NCBI GenBank assembly: GCA_007844125.1
Contig: CM017572.1
Span: 34,316,095-34,380,094, forward strand
DNA length: 64,000 bases
From: Sinonovacula constricta
Taxonomy: Eukaryota > Mollusca > Bivalvia > Cardiida > Solecurtidae
Direction: 5' to 3'
The notes below the pieces were generated by a model. That model ran no database searches. It saw only the letters and a list, made by a program, of their open reading frames with translations, and was not told the origin of the DNA. A program made the translations under genes and the position numbers. Below, piece after piece: positions 1 to 11,840 of the stretch (position 1 is its first letter; each line of letters opens with the position of its first letter).

Positions 1-110
1 CCAACAATTAAAGAACTAAAACGTCTAAAAAGTTGCATGTGCGTGGTTATTGTAATGGTAGGTGTGTTCAAATATATTAATATATTCTACCATTCTCTAA
101 GACAACCATA

Positions 111-280
111 GCTGGGCATCTGTGGTTGAGTGGTTGAGACATTGGACTTTGGATCGGAGGGTCCAACGTTTGAACCCCGAAAAGGATCTTGCAAGACTAT
201 ATTCTGCACATTGCTGCATGAATTTGGTACCTGAGGACTGGTTCTTCACAGAATGTGGGCAGTCGAGAAAAAAAAAAACT
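111..280 (+). mobile_element. tRNA-derived SINE-like element
   Basis: The segment has a Pol III A-box-like TGGTTGAGTGG near 131 and a B-box-like GTTTGAACC near 169, spaced as in a tRNA. A non-tRNA body follows and ends in an A-run after ...GGCAGTCGAG (about 270-280). This head-body-A-tail layout is that of a tRNA-derived SINE. No second copy of this body was found in the window, so the family is unassigned. It could also be a decayed tRNA pseudogene fused to unrelated sequence. Confidence 0.5.
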
Positions 281-479
281 TGACTGTAAATAAATAGTTT
301 TAAACAAAACCAAAAACTAAGATAAATGCTCTTATTGAAACAGTTTCTTTAAAAATTGATTTTAATTTTCTTAGACTTAAGTTTTAAATATTTAATTTCT
401 TCTACAATATTAGTGTTTATGACAACTCATAATTTTTAAGTACGATTTGTGACTTACATCATGGAAATTTTGTGGCTAC

Positions 480-2935
480 ATACTTCTGATGTTACTCTAT
501 CAAAGAATTATGTCATTTATGACTGAAATGCAGTCCCCCCATAATTCTGGTGTTACTCTAAGAGTTGTGTCAGCTATGACTGAGATACAGTCCTTTCACA
601 ATTCTGATGTTACTCACTCTAAGCGTTGTGTCAGTTATGTCTGAGATACAGTCCGTTCACAATTGTGATGTTTCTCACTCTAAGCGTTGTCAGTTATGAC
701 TGAGATACAGTCCGCTCATGATTCTGATGTTACTTGATCTAAGCATTATGTCGTTGATGACTGAAATGCAGTGCTCTCAAAATTCTGATGTTACTCACTC
801 TTAGCATTGTGCCGTTTATAACTGAGATACATTCTGCTCATAGTCCTGATGTTACTCACTCTAAGCGCTCTGTCAGTTATGACTGAGATACAGTCCGCTC
901 ATAATTCTGATGTTACTTACGCTAAGTATTGTGTCAGTTATAACTGAGATACAGTCCACTCACAATTCCGATGTTACTCACTCTAAGCGTTGTGTCAGTT
1001 ATGACTATGATACAGTCCGCTCACAATTCTGATGTTACTCTAAACGTTGTGTCAGTTATGACTGAGATACAGTCCACTCATAATTCTGATATAACTCACG
1101 CTAAACGTTGTGTCAGTTATAACTGAGATACAGTCCGCTCATAATTCTGATGTTACTCACTCTTAGCGCTGTGTAAGTTATGACTGAGATACAGTTCGTT
1201 CATAATTCTGATGTTACTCACTCTAAGCGTTGTCAGTTATGACTGAGATACAGTCCGCTCATGATTCTGATGTTACTTGATCTAAGCATTATGTCGTTGA
1301 TGACTGAAATGCAGTGCTCTCAAAATTCTGATGTTACTCACTCTAATCATTGTGCCTTTTATTACTGAGATACATTCTGCTCATAGTCCTGATGTTACTT
1401 ACTCTAAGCGTTGTGTTGTTTACGACTGAGATACAGGACGCTCATAATTCTGATGTTACTCACTCTTAGCGCTGTGTAAGTTATGACTAACATACAGTTC
1501 GTTCATAATTCTGATGTTACTCACTCTAAGCGTTGTTTCAGTTATGACTGAGATACAGTCCGCTCATAATTCTGTTGTTACTCACTCTAAGCGTTGTCAG
1601 TTATGACTGAGATACAGTCCGCTCATGATTCTGATGTTACTTGATCTAAGCATTATGTCGTTGATGACTGAAATGCAGTGCTCTCAAAATTCTGATGTTA
1701 CTCACTCTTAGCATTGTGCCGTTTATAACTGAGATACATTCTGCTCATAGTCCTGATGTTACTCACTCTAAGCGCTCTGTCAGTTATGACTGAGATACAG
1801 TCCGCTCATAATTCTGATGTTACTTACGCTAAGTATTGTGTCAGTTATAACTGAGATACAGTCCACTCACAATTCCGATGTTACTCACTCTAAGCGTTGT
1901 GTCAGTTATGACTATGATACAGTCCGCTCACAATTCTGATGTTACTCACTCTAAGCGTTGTCAGTTATGACTGAGATACAGTCCACTCATAATTCTGATA
2001 TAACTCACGCTAAACGTTGTGTCAGTTATAACTGAGATACAGTCCGCTCATAATTCTGATGTTACTCACTCTTAGCGCTGTGTAAGTTATGACTGAGATA
2101 CAGTTCGTTCATAATTCTGATGTTACTCACTCTAAGCGTTGTCAGTTATGACTGAGATACAGTCCGCTCATGATTCTGATGTTACTTGATCTAAGCATTA
2201 TGTCGTTGATGACTGAAATGCAGTGCTCTCAAAATTCTGATGTTACTCACTCTAATCATTGTGCCTTTTATTACTGAGATACATTCTGCTCATAGTCCTG
2301 ATGTTACTTACTCTAAGCGTTGTGTTGTTTACGACTGAGATACAGGACGCTCATAATTCTGATGTTACTCACTCTTAGCGCTGTGTAAGTTATGACTAAC
2401 ATACAGTTCGTTCATAATTCTGATGTTACTCACTCTAAGCGTTGTTTCAGTTATGACTGAGATACAGTCCGCTCATAATTCTGTTGTTACTCACTCTAAG
2501 CGTTGTCAGTTATAACTGAGATACAGTCCGCTCATAATTCTGGTGTTACTCACTCTAAGCGCTGTGTAAGTTATGACTGAGATACAGTCCGCTCACAATT
2601 CTGATGTTACTTACTCTAAGTGCTCTGTCAGTTATGACTGAGATACAGTTCACTCATAATTCTGATGTTACTCACTGTAAGCATTGTGTCAGTTATGACT
2701 GAGATACAGTCCGCCCATAATTCTGATGTTACTCACTCTAAGCATTGTGTCAGTTGTGACTGAGATACAGTCCGCTCATAATTCTGATGTTACTTACTGT
2801 AAGCATGGTCTTGTTCATGACTGAGAAACTGTCTGCTCACAATTCTGAAATTACTTTGAATATTATGTTGTTTATCACTTAGATAGATTCTGCTCATAAT
2901 TCTGATGTTACTTTAAGCATACTGTTTTGGTAAAA
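480..2935. repeat. 61-bp minisatellite with ~907-bp higher-order repeat
   Basis: About forty units of ~61 bp (deletion variants of 57-59 bp) start around ATTCTGATGTTACTCACTCT and contain GACTGAGATACAGTCCGCTC. Unit ends are degenerate at 480-700 and after 2700. A variant unit beginning ATTCTGATGTTACTTGATCT occurs at 721, 1264, 1628 and 2173. Spacings of 543, 364 and 545 bp show that 721-1627 and 1628-2536 are two tandem copies of a block of about 15 units, with only scattered differences (for example around 1035 versus 1940). Nothing indicates coding. Confidence 0.9.
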
Positions 2936-3769
2936 TTGGAGGTTAAGATTATATGAGAAATGCTCAAAGGAAGAGACACCTGGAATGGAAGAGGGAGGAA
3001 AAGATATGCTTGGGGCATATAGATAATGCGAACGGGTGCTAGAGTGAGAGAGAGGAAGAAAACTATAAGCAAACAATAAGGTAAAGTTTAAAACAAATGT
3101 TCTGGAGAGATGTTTTGAAAGCATTTATTTCTCTTACTCATAATATAAGCATAGATAAGATTGACATTTTGCTTAATATGCCTCTTTTTTATAATGACAT
3201 ATTTCACATACATTAACCATGTTTAGTTGAATATATGTTTAATAGAGGTATCAGGCTTGTAAAAGATATTTTAAATTATAATGGAGCTTTTTTAAGTTTG
3301 GAATCAACTGAATGCAGTATAGGTTCAGATTCTTTTTTTTAATTACCACTGTCTTAATAGTGCAATCTTATCATATATAAAAATGAAACATATCTGCTTT
3401 ACCAAAGACTCTGGTTAAACATATATATCCATGTACTCCATATCATGCGAACATTGTATTAACAACATATTTTAATAAACAAGTGTATAGATTATATATT
3501 GAAAATAATGAAACCAAAATGGATAAATATATATATTTAAATATAACCTTAAAATTGGAAGTGTGTTTATGGCTCTGTTTTTAAATAAACAAAAGATACA
3601 TATTCCCAACGGTTTAATACCAGAATTGTAGAGAGAATTCTTGGAACAAAACTATTTGAAGAAAAAAATGAACATTTCAAACAGGCCATTATTCTGCTTT
3701 TGCAATTTTAGAGAGGAAACATTGTTACATCTTTTTGGCAGTATTCAAAACTAAAAGATATTTGCCATT
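2936..3769. other. AT-rich sequence without recognised features
   Basis: This is low-complexity AT-rich intergenic or intronic DNA. The short minus-strand open frame at 2894-3124 has no recognisable domain and starts inside the preceding minisatellite. I see no RNA gene or repeat with a second copy in the window. Confidence 0.5.
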
Positions 3770-4325
3770 TTAGCTCACCCGAGCACAACGAGCTCGAGGT
3801 AAGCTTTTCTGATACACCTTCCGGCGTTTGTCGTGCGGCATCAACATTTTATCTTGTGAAGACACTGGAGGTTATTGTTTTTATCCAATCTTCATCAAAC
3901 TTGGTCAGAATATTTGTCTGCATGAAATCTTGGATGAGTTCATTATTGGATCACCTGGGGTCAAAAACTAGGACAAAAGGTCTAATTTTAGGAAAAAATT
4001 GTGAACACACTAGAGACCACATTTATGCCACAATCTTCACCAACCTTGGTCAGAATGTTTGGCTGCATGAAATGTTGAATGGGTTCCTAACTTGGTCAGG
4101 TGTAGTCAGAAAGTAGGTCACTAGGTCAAATCTTTTTAAAAAGCTTGTGACCACACTAGAGGCCACATTTATAGGCCAATCTTCATCAAACTTGGTCAGA
4201 ATCTTTGTCTCCATAAAATCTTGGAGGAGTTCGTTATTGGGTCACATGGGGTCAAAAAGTAGGTCAATGGGTCAGATCTTAGCAAAAGCTTGCGAACACG
4301 CTAGACGCCACGAAAGTCTTGTTTA
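3770..4325 (+). repeat. Dispersed repeat with ~146-bp internal tandem units
   Basis: The repeat opens with an imperfect inverted motif (GCTCACCCGAGCACAACGAG and following). Three diverged ~146-bp units follow, keyed on CAATCTTCATCAAACTTGGT at about 3886, 4030 and 4177, each continuing into a GGTCAGAATNTTTG-type motif and a GGTCAAAAAGTAGGTCA-type motif. The layout resembles repeats common in bivalve genomes (recollection, not a search). The open frames at 3856-4116 and 4147-4422 are translations of these units and not genes. Confidence 0.6.
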
Positions 4326-4955
4326 CTGCCATTCCGTGCTCTATGATAATAATAAAATTTCAAACAGAAATAATCAAGCTGCTATCTTTTTTAATTATAC
4401 GACGAATGGTTTTGATTACTGATTGTGTGTAGGTAGGAGTATCCTTGAAACAAGATAGTAGATAGTGCAGTCACAGATAATATTTACTAATTAGGAATAT
4501 GCCTAGTCTGCATACTCCATTTACTTTGGTATATGGTTTACCACATTATCAAGCAAAATATTCACTTTTTGTTTACTTTTTATATCTAAAAAAGAGAGAT
4601 GGACGCCCGAGAAGAAAAACGGTTTAACATAAATTAAAATTTAATAAAATATCATAACTGTAGTCGACAGGCATACATCTAGACGGATCCACATCAGAAT
4701 TGAACTGATAATCCAACTAAGAATTGCACTTGCATGGACCAACGCCTACTATACCAGTCGGCTACATTTTTCCCATTTGTTATCTTATAAATTAGTCCTT
4801 TCATCATAATTGAAATAGAACGGACTATCCGATTTGTATAACTAATAATAGTAAGACTCTAGTAGTAAAAATAATGGTAATAGTAAAATCAGTACAGTAA
4901 TATTATTAAAGGTGGCTCCAACCTCAATACCTTTATTAACATAATATTGTTCTGG
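4326..4955. other. No recognised feature
   Basis: AT-rich sequence. A tRNA-like stretch on the minus strand near 4690-4770 was too degenerate to call. Nothing else was seen. Confidence 0.4.
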
Positions 4956-5250
4956 GTAAAGTCATCATCAGGGAGCCTAGCGCGGCATGTCCGGATCTGC
5001 CCCTGGGCACGGCCCAAGAATCTTGGACCTGGGCAGGGGAAAGTTGGGAGGACTCGACTCTGCAGGCTTCTCTTTTAAAAATAAAAATACATGCATATGA
5101 TAATGTAGTTAATAGGGACCAATTTTCCCATATACTGTCATCCAGTGGGTTCTAGCGCGGCCTGTCCGGAGCAGCCCCCTAGCCGTGGCCCGAGAGGCTC
5201 ATGATTGGGTCGGGGGATGTCGGGAGGACTTGTCTCCGCTGAACCTAATA
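4955..5250 (+). repeat. Two diverged ~180-bp tandem copies
   Basis: GC-richer segments at about 4975-5060 and 5150-5240 share AGCGCGG(C/A)(A/C)TGTCCGGA, a CACGGCCC/CGTGGCCC-type block, a GGG(C/T)NGGGGGA-like block and GTTGGGAGGACT/GTCGGGAGGACT. The offset between them is about 175-180 bp. They are separated by AT-rich sequence, so they may be halves of an old duplicated element. Function is unknown. Confidence 0.45.
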
Positions 5251-8200
5251 CTATATCTTGTGGACAATCATATATTAATTATATTATTTGGGTGAAAGAT
5301 CCACTCCGTATTCATGTACTATACCCATTCATTTTATATTTTAGCAGGTTTAATTAAACACTATTATGCCGAGCTACTCTGTTCAGCCATTCGCCATGTC
5401 AACCGTATGGAAGGGAGGGGGGAGATGGAGGTTGGGAGAGTTTTTCTCGCATTGCCTGGGAGACCCAAACATACTCTTGCAGGCGCACATCCTTCCAATC
5501 TTCCAAATATCGCAACGGACTCTGGTCCCGGGCCCAACTCCCAATAGAGCCCTCCCACTGGTGGCTTCAGATTGTCCACAGTGTCGAACAATACCTGTAC
5601 CAGATAACCACAACTCATATTTTAAAGAAAGAACTAATGCCGATGCTGTGTTCCTTCTAGCCATAACCGATAATGTTATGAAAATAATATTGTTTGTGAA
5701 GTGTTCAAACACCACAAGTCACCACCATAAATACAAAAGAAATAGCAGCTATTAAACCAACAACCGGGGATAATATACTATTAAATCAAAATACAGAAAT
5801 AACTGATACATAATACCTTTGAAAGATCCTTTAATCCAATTTATTTTATGGAAATATAATCAAAATACACAAAGAATCCTTTTGTAACCTCGCTACTTCC
5901 GGGTATGGAGAGTGACCTCCCTTACATCTCACACAACTATTATCTACCTGTCTCCCTCCATAAACCCATATGGATAGAAAATGCGCTTATATATTAGAAG
6001 CACTGACAACTGGGCGATTGATAAACATACTATCTCTAAATTTGTGTTATTTATTTATTTATTTATTGACATTTAAGGTCATTAGCACATTATAACACAT
6101 GATCACAGAAATATTCAATAAAATCACAGACAAGAGTTTTACAACAGTATATACACTGACATACACAATGTACAAAAGATTACTGACTAGCATCTTAAGA
6201 CTAAGACAATGTACAACCATGGAGGCATACTTTTAATAAAACATTTTAATTATACATGTGTTGTAACTGGATGCTGGGGACCTATGGATAGCCCATTAAG
6301 CTGAAAGCTTATTTCCAATGGGGTCCATTTGAGGGAATAACAAATTAAAAAAAAAAAAAGAATAAAAATAAAAGAATAAAATAAAAAAGAATAAAAAAGA
6401 ATAATTATTATGTTACAGTATAGAAATATTAAACATAATGACCAAACCATAACAGGCATAGAGTCCAATATCTATACATGTATTATATTGATTTATAAGA
6501 TTATAAAATTAAAACTACCTGAATATATTGGGCAGGAAACTTATTCACTTGCCCGTAACAACAGGATGTAAATAATTGGAGATGGTTGATTTATTACTAC
6601 CATAATCCAATAAGCAGCCACAGTTATAAGGGACTGTTGAGCATGATCCCCGGGGTGTGTGACTTAGACACTGTGGGCAAGCACGTATAAGCTCCAGCCC
6701 TGCGTCCAACGATACCGGTGCTGCCCAGCGGGGTAATATGTATACCAACACTGTCACCCTATGCCACAACAAACACTATAATTTTTATGTGTACAGCAAT
6801 ATCACATGGTAGAAATTTTATAATATCACAACCAATAGATTTTACTAATAATACCACTTTTATAATACCACTATTTTTACTTTAAATACCCAGTATTATT
6901 ATTATGTAAATATTTAAAAGTGTTGTTTAAAATGTAACTTGTACAATCCAAATATATCTATTTCTTTTTAGATTCCTTTTGTACAGATACTATTTGTCCA
7001 CCTCTGTTTGATTTGATTCAGACCATGTTTATATTAGTACACACAGAATACCTTTCAAAGCATTGACTATTGGTTATTTGTTTCTTTTTCAGTACGGTAT
7101 TTAACAATCTATGATTTGCCGGTTGTTTTAACTTTTGCACTATATTTGTCTTATCATTATTTATTGTACTTATAATTTATTTAAATAATTTACTGCTGTA
7201 CGGTGTGTGTAAGGTGTGTGGGGGATGGCCTCGACTCCCACACCTATGTATATAAATGTACATAAAAAGAGATGCGAAATGTGCTGAGAGAAATACAGTA
7301 GGAAATCAGTGAGTCAACTGGAAGAAGATACGAGAGAAAAGTATAATTTGGAATGCTTACACAGAAAAAGAGAGTGACAAGTTGTCGAAAGAGAGATAAA
7401 TAGTCACGATAAGCAGATATATGTAAAGCGATAAAAAGTTTTAAAATACGTCACAAAAGAGAAGTACATTTCAATCACTGTTTGCATACATGTACGCGGT
7501 ATTGCCTGACACTATTGTAATTGCAACAATAACTATTTAAGGTACCGGAACTGTGACTGACATTGTGGAGATTTATAGTCATCATTGTGGTATATTCAGC
7601 GACAACATAAGACAACCATGATATGTAGGAAAACTGTACAGAGCAGTATTCGAGTTTAATGTCTTATATTACGAAAAAAATAAGAACAACAAAACGTTAT
7701 TATGTTACAGTATAGAAATAAATACATTTATCATTAGGTGAAGACACCAAGCATTGTAAACCGTTTGTTCTGACTGAACATATTCAATGTAAGAGATTCA
7801 ATCCCTACGTGACGTAATTGGAATTAACGTTTACAATTAGACTGCCGCGACCGTCAATTTGGCGTGCGTTCGGGAAGGCAGGAGAGACTCTGATGTGTGT
7901 TAATTATCAGGATTTATATATTATATTATATATATAGGTACCTTATTGGAAGTGTAAGTTTGGGGTCGCTTCTTGGTCAATCTTGTCACAGTTGCTTTGA
8001 ATATGTTTCACAATATGCTGTCATAGTAGTGCTCTTTTTGGTTAAGTAAGCATGGCCCTGCTAAGCGGAGACACTGTTTGTGAGATAATAAACGCCTGTT
8101 TTATTTCAAAATATATTTAGTAAGTGGTAGTAATTCCCTCATTTCGTTATGGAAGGGGCATTATTCTGACTTACTCATTTACCTAATGTTATCTCCCTTC

Positions 8201-8413
8201 TTGGTGGGTATTTGAGGTTACGCGCCAAGGAGTGAAATTGTTCTTTACTCTGTATGAAAGGTAGAAATTTTAGAAGCTACCTTAAGAATGCTCCGTTTAC
8301 ACACACATAGACACGCACGCACAAACGAGCGCACGCACACACAAATTGCAATAATAAACCAATTTTTAGTAAAAATGGCAAATCGGAAGAAGAAAGGAAA
8401 TGAAGTTAAAATA
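5251..8413. other. Intergenic or intronic DNA, no gene recognised
   Basis: Overlapping open frames on both strands at 5314-5755 show no domain, signal peptide or splice-flanked structure that I recognise. The sequence around 6050-6480 contains A-rich runs and a short motif, TTATTATGTTACAGTATAGA, that recurs at about 7697. This suggests old transposon debris. No RNA gene was seen. Confidence 0.35.
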
Positions 8414-9187
8414 CAGTCAACTCTCGTTATCTCAAAATCGGTTATCTCAAATTTCCGGTTATGTCAAACTGTTTTCTACGGTCCCGTTTTTTTCCCTATA
8501 GTTTCTATATAGTTCGACTCCGCTTAACTCAAATTCGGATATGTCAAATTATCGGATATCTCAAACTAAATTCTTTGTCCCCACACGTATAAAACTGTTG
8601 AAATCAGTTGGTCTATCTCAAACTTCAAATTGCTATAAGATGTAAATCGGCAACAATAGTGATTTTCACACCTACCGTGAAACTCGCGAAGATTTGGGCG
8701 CGAGTTTTATCGCCAATTATCGGCAATCAGGATTTCACATAATTTAGAGAAGAGGTTAATCGATTATTATTTAATTAGCTGATTTAATGAACAACAATTT
8801 CGTTAATCTTTTAACGCTGATTAAAGTGTTTCAGTTTGTACTTGTTGTTGTAAAAGTTTTTGAAAACTTGCAGGTATCAGCTTTAGGTATACAAAATTAG
8901 GCCATGCACTTACGACGACGCAACAACCTACAATAAAAAGAAGAATATTAAATTACATTGTAAAAAATCTAATAACACTTTAAACATGCAAAACCACACA
9001 AACTTGCAGAAACTTAGTTTACAGTGGCAGATATAACAAGGAATTACAGTCATTACCAGTCATCGTGTAGCAGGTAAGATTTTTTAATATTTACACAAAC
9101 TATCCTTAAATTCGGATATCTCAAGCTTCGGATATCTCAAACTATTTTCTACGGTCCCTTGAAATTTGAGATAACGAGAGTTGACTG
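8414..9187 (+). mobile_element. pogo/Tigger-like non-autonomous DNA transposon (MITE)
   Basis: The left end begins CAGTCAACTCTCGTTATCTC and the right end is its exact inverse over 23 bp. Both are flanked by TA (8412-8413 and 9188-9189), the target duplication of Tc1/mariner/pogo elements. CAGT termini and a TA site are typical of pogo/Tigger. Subterminal copies of CGGNTATSTCAAA repeat in both arms (about 8437-8575 and 9112-9160), and CTACGGTCCC is present in both arms. No transposase frame is present in the 774 bp, so it must have been mobilised in trans. Boundaries are confident; the superfamily rests on TIR and TA form. Confidence 0.88.
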
Positions 9188-9189
9188 TA

Positions 9190-10434
9190 GTAATCGCCGT
9201 TCGACAATCTTGCACGGTGTAAACAGTTCCGCCCAAGCTACGCCAGTCGGTTAATGAATATTTGAATGCATTAGAACTTTGGAGATTATTGCTTACTTCT
9301 TTACACCATTAAACAAAAGCTGTTGCATTATTCCTAGTGAAGTTTGTGATCGTTTTAATGAACACATAAGACGTTTAATAGAAGAATGCTCTCAGAGTTT
9401 TGTGTATTAATTAAAGGTTCAAACAACATGAGAGCAACAACAATATGCCAATAAATCGTATGAAAATAAGTGTTAAAACAAATTGTCGACACGTCAAGAA
9501 CTGAATTTCGGTTTTTATTGTTGTCTTGAGGCCTTTTTTCCACTTACAGGAGATACCAGTTTGTACTGCCCTATCTATGAAGAAATTATATAAACATGAG
9601 GTTTACGATGCTAATTGTTATAATTATTCATAAATAGCTATACTTTATACACATTTAATGATTGTCTCACGGACTTGAGATATAGTCCGGCAGATGGAGC
9701 ATCTACATCGATTTCAACATTAACATTGATTCTGTGATCGACAAAGAAGAATATATTCGTGCGATATTATTGAATTTAGCACGCCCCGTCCCCAACCCGA
9801 CACATCAAAAGCCAAGCTTCGCTCCAGCATTGTAGTAACATATATCAAATAATGTAGTGTGCCGAACATATATCAAAAAAAGCTTGATTTATCCTTCGAA
9901 ATTGCTCACATTGATCATAAAGTAGTATGCCGAACACAGGTTATCGCGTACATGTATACAAACAGTTGTACACATTTCATACGTCACGCGACAAAATATG
10001 ACGTCATAAATATTTGAAAAACAACAAGTTGAGCGTTCATGAAATCAGCAAAAGTGAGATGGATTCTGTGCGGTCTTGAGGAAAAATGTACAAAGATATC
10101 TTGTAAAGTATAAGTTTGAATATTCTAATAATACTTTTGAATATACATGTATGCCTTTTTAAATTGCTTATATATGCTTATATAGTTAAAATACTGTTCC
10201 CAAACGATGGCTGTGTTTTAGATCTCTGTTTATTGTAAATGGTTAGATCTAGACTTAATGCATTTTACACATTTACTGTAAGTTTACTTAATTTGTTACT
10301 GATTCAAAAAGCAAGACGTAATTAGATTAAACTCGATTTAAATGTTGATTGTCTTTTATTTTAGTTATTGCAAAACGTTTAACGTGTTCAGATAAATGAC
10401 CATGGTTTCTACATTTCCACATTTTCAGACACAA
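9190..10434. other. Intergenic region upstream of the NHL exon
   Basis: No coding feature was recognised. A palindromic TGACGTCA lies at 9999-10006, inside ATATGACGTCATAA. It is listed separately. Confidence 0.4.
9999..10006. promoter_or_regulatory. Palindromic CRE/ATF-type site TGACGTCA
   Basis: This is a full 8-bp CRE palindrome, preceded by a related ACGTCACGCG at about 9981. It lies about 430 bp upstream of a possible first coding exon (10435) and 1.1 kb upstream of the NHL exon. The consensus is established for CREB/ATF binding. Use at this locus is inference. Confidence 0.3.
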
Positions 10435-10548
10435 ATGGCGACTTTACCCCGTACTCAAACTCAACGGAGCCAGGAGGACAGCGTGTGTAGCAAGTGTACA
10501 GATTTGTATATTCGGGTGGTTATTGAGTTGTATTTTTCCTGTATTTAG
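10435..10548 (+). CDS. Possible 5' coding exon (unproven)
   Basis: An ATG follows a plausible 3' splice site (ACATTTTCAG at about 10420-10429) and opens a 37-codon frame beginning MATLPRTQTQRSQEDSVCSK and ending at TAG 10546-10548. The frame contains a Cys-x-x-Cys (CSKC), which could be the start of a zinc-binding domain such as a B-box. It would need an internal 5' splice site to connect to the NHL exon, and no good GTAAG/GTGAG donor is visible. It is listed because of its position 550 bp upstream of the NHL exon on the same strand. Confidence 0.18.
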   Translation: MATLPRTQTQRSQEDSVCSKCTDLYIRVVIELYFSCI

Positions 10549-11099
10549 ACCAGGCAATAGCAAGCGAATTGAAAAGTGCCATTTTACTAGCATTTGTTTA
10601 CAATGTCATTTAAATGTTAACCTGCTTTGCATGTTTATATTTTCAGGTTGTTGTGTGGATGATATTCTGTCAGCCATGTTTACTCCACCATAAACAAACT
10701 GATCGAACTTTTGCCATGACATGAAGGCCTGTATTCACCAAACATTTCTTACTGCAAGTCACGACTTGAGAGCAAGTCACCATTTTATACCAAGAAAACT
10801 TAGCTTTTGTATGTAGTTAAATTTAAGCTCAAAATATCAAAGTTAAATTGTCATGCAACATTTCATACTTATAGCTGAATATACGCTGACGATATTGTGA
10901 ATTAAAGTCCATGACTTTATCAAGTGTTACTAATAATGGTTGGTATATACGGGCCAAAGACTTTATTACTGTTCTGTTTCCTCTCTCTCTATTTTCAGGT
11001 TGCATCATTTACGACTATGGACGCTGACGTGTATTTTATCACCAACCCAATCTGTACATTTACAATGTTTTACTCTGGTCTACATTTCTGTATTTCCAG

Positions 11100-11681
11100 G
11101 TTGCCTTTGGTTCTACCCAAGTCCACGTGTACAACATCGTCAGTCTGACCAGGACACGAACCGTCGAGTTGGGACATAGGACCGGCTTTATCGCTTGTCA
11201 TGGCGGACTGCTGTACTGTGCTGAGTGGTATAATGGTACCATCTTGTATGTACACGACGTGAGGAGTGGCAGGAAGCTGAGAGAGATCTCCATGGACACC
11301 GACGGCCGGAAACTGTTCTCTAACATCCGACACATCGCCGTGAACAGTTCCGGCGACCGACTCTATGTGACTGACTGGGAGAGAGGTCTTGTATGTGTCG
11401 GCACGGACGGGAGGGAGATATTCTGTCTCTCCCAGCAGGATCTCGGACTGTCTTATGCCTGGGGTGTGACCACTGACCATCACGGTCACGTGTTTGTCTG
11501 CGGACATAACTCACAGAACGTAGTCAAGGTGACCGAGGATGGTCACGTGGTAGGTCAGATATTGTCCGAGGAAGATGGGATCACGTGTCCACTCTGCCTC
11601 AGTTATGATGTGAACAGGAGTTCCTTGTATGTCGGTGGTGGGCAGGACAGTGATCAGCTTCTGGTTGTGGAATGGAAGTAA
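11100..11681 (+). CDS. TRIM-like NHL beta-propeller protein, 3' terminal exon
   Basis: The exon follows the acceptor TGTATTTCCAG (AG at 11098-11099) and reads VAFGSTQVHVYNIVSLT through 193 residues to TAA at 11679-11681. It contains three clear NHL-type propeller blades: around NIRHIAVNSSGDRLYVTDW, around WGVTTDHHGHVFVCG, and the last around LSYDVNRSSLYVGGG. It finishes ...LLVVEWK, as mollusc TRIM/B-box NHL proteins often do. Such proteins usually have RING or B-box plus coiled coil and a six-blade domain, so this is the C-terminal half only. The exon is visibly more GC-rich than its flanks. The N-terminal exons were not found, so it may be a truncated copy, or the upstream exons may be cryptic. 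There is no internal stop. In metazoans the NHL propeller binds RNA or protein partners; the target here is unknown. Confidence 0.78.
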   Translation, partial: VAFGSTQVHVYNIVSLTRTRTVELGHRTGFIACHGGLLYCAEWYNGTILYVHDVRSGRKLREISMDTDGRKLFSNIRHIAVNSSGDRLYVTDWERGLVCVGTDGREIFCLSQQDLGLSYAWGVTTDHHGHVFVCGHNSQNVVKVTEDGHVVGQILSEEDGITCPLCLSYDVNRSSLYVGGGQDSDQLLVVEWK

Positions 11682-11834
11682 AGTTTATATTAATTATTGC
11701 CGGACATTTTGTTTTCCATTTGTGTTTCTCCTTTTGTTGCTGATTGTGACATTTTGTGAATTAGTGACTCGTTATAAAAGTGGAATTAAATCAACATTTT
11801 AGCAAAACAATCTTCCATCGACATTTTGTTTAGG

Positions 11835-11840
11835 AATAAA
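11835..11840 (+). terminator. Polyadenylation signal AATAAA after the NHL exon
   Basis: AATAAA lies 154 bp downstream of the TAA of the NHL exon. No other AATAAA was noticed between them. This is consistent with a short 3' UTR. Confidence 0.45.

Noticed and set aside
4690..4770. Minus-strand tRNA-like SINE head
   Set aside because: TAGCCGACTGGTATAGTAGG and AGTTCAATTCTG only loosely fit A and B boxes, and no body or second copy was found.
5314..5755. Overlapping frames of 77-129 codons on both strands
   Set aside because: No recognisable domain. GC-richer sequence explains the lack of stops, and no splice context was seen.
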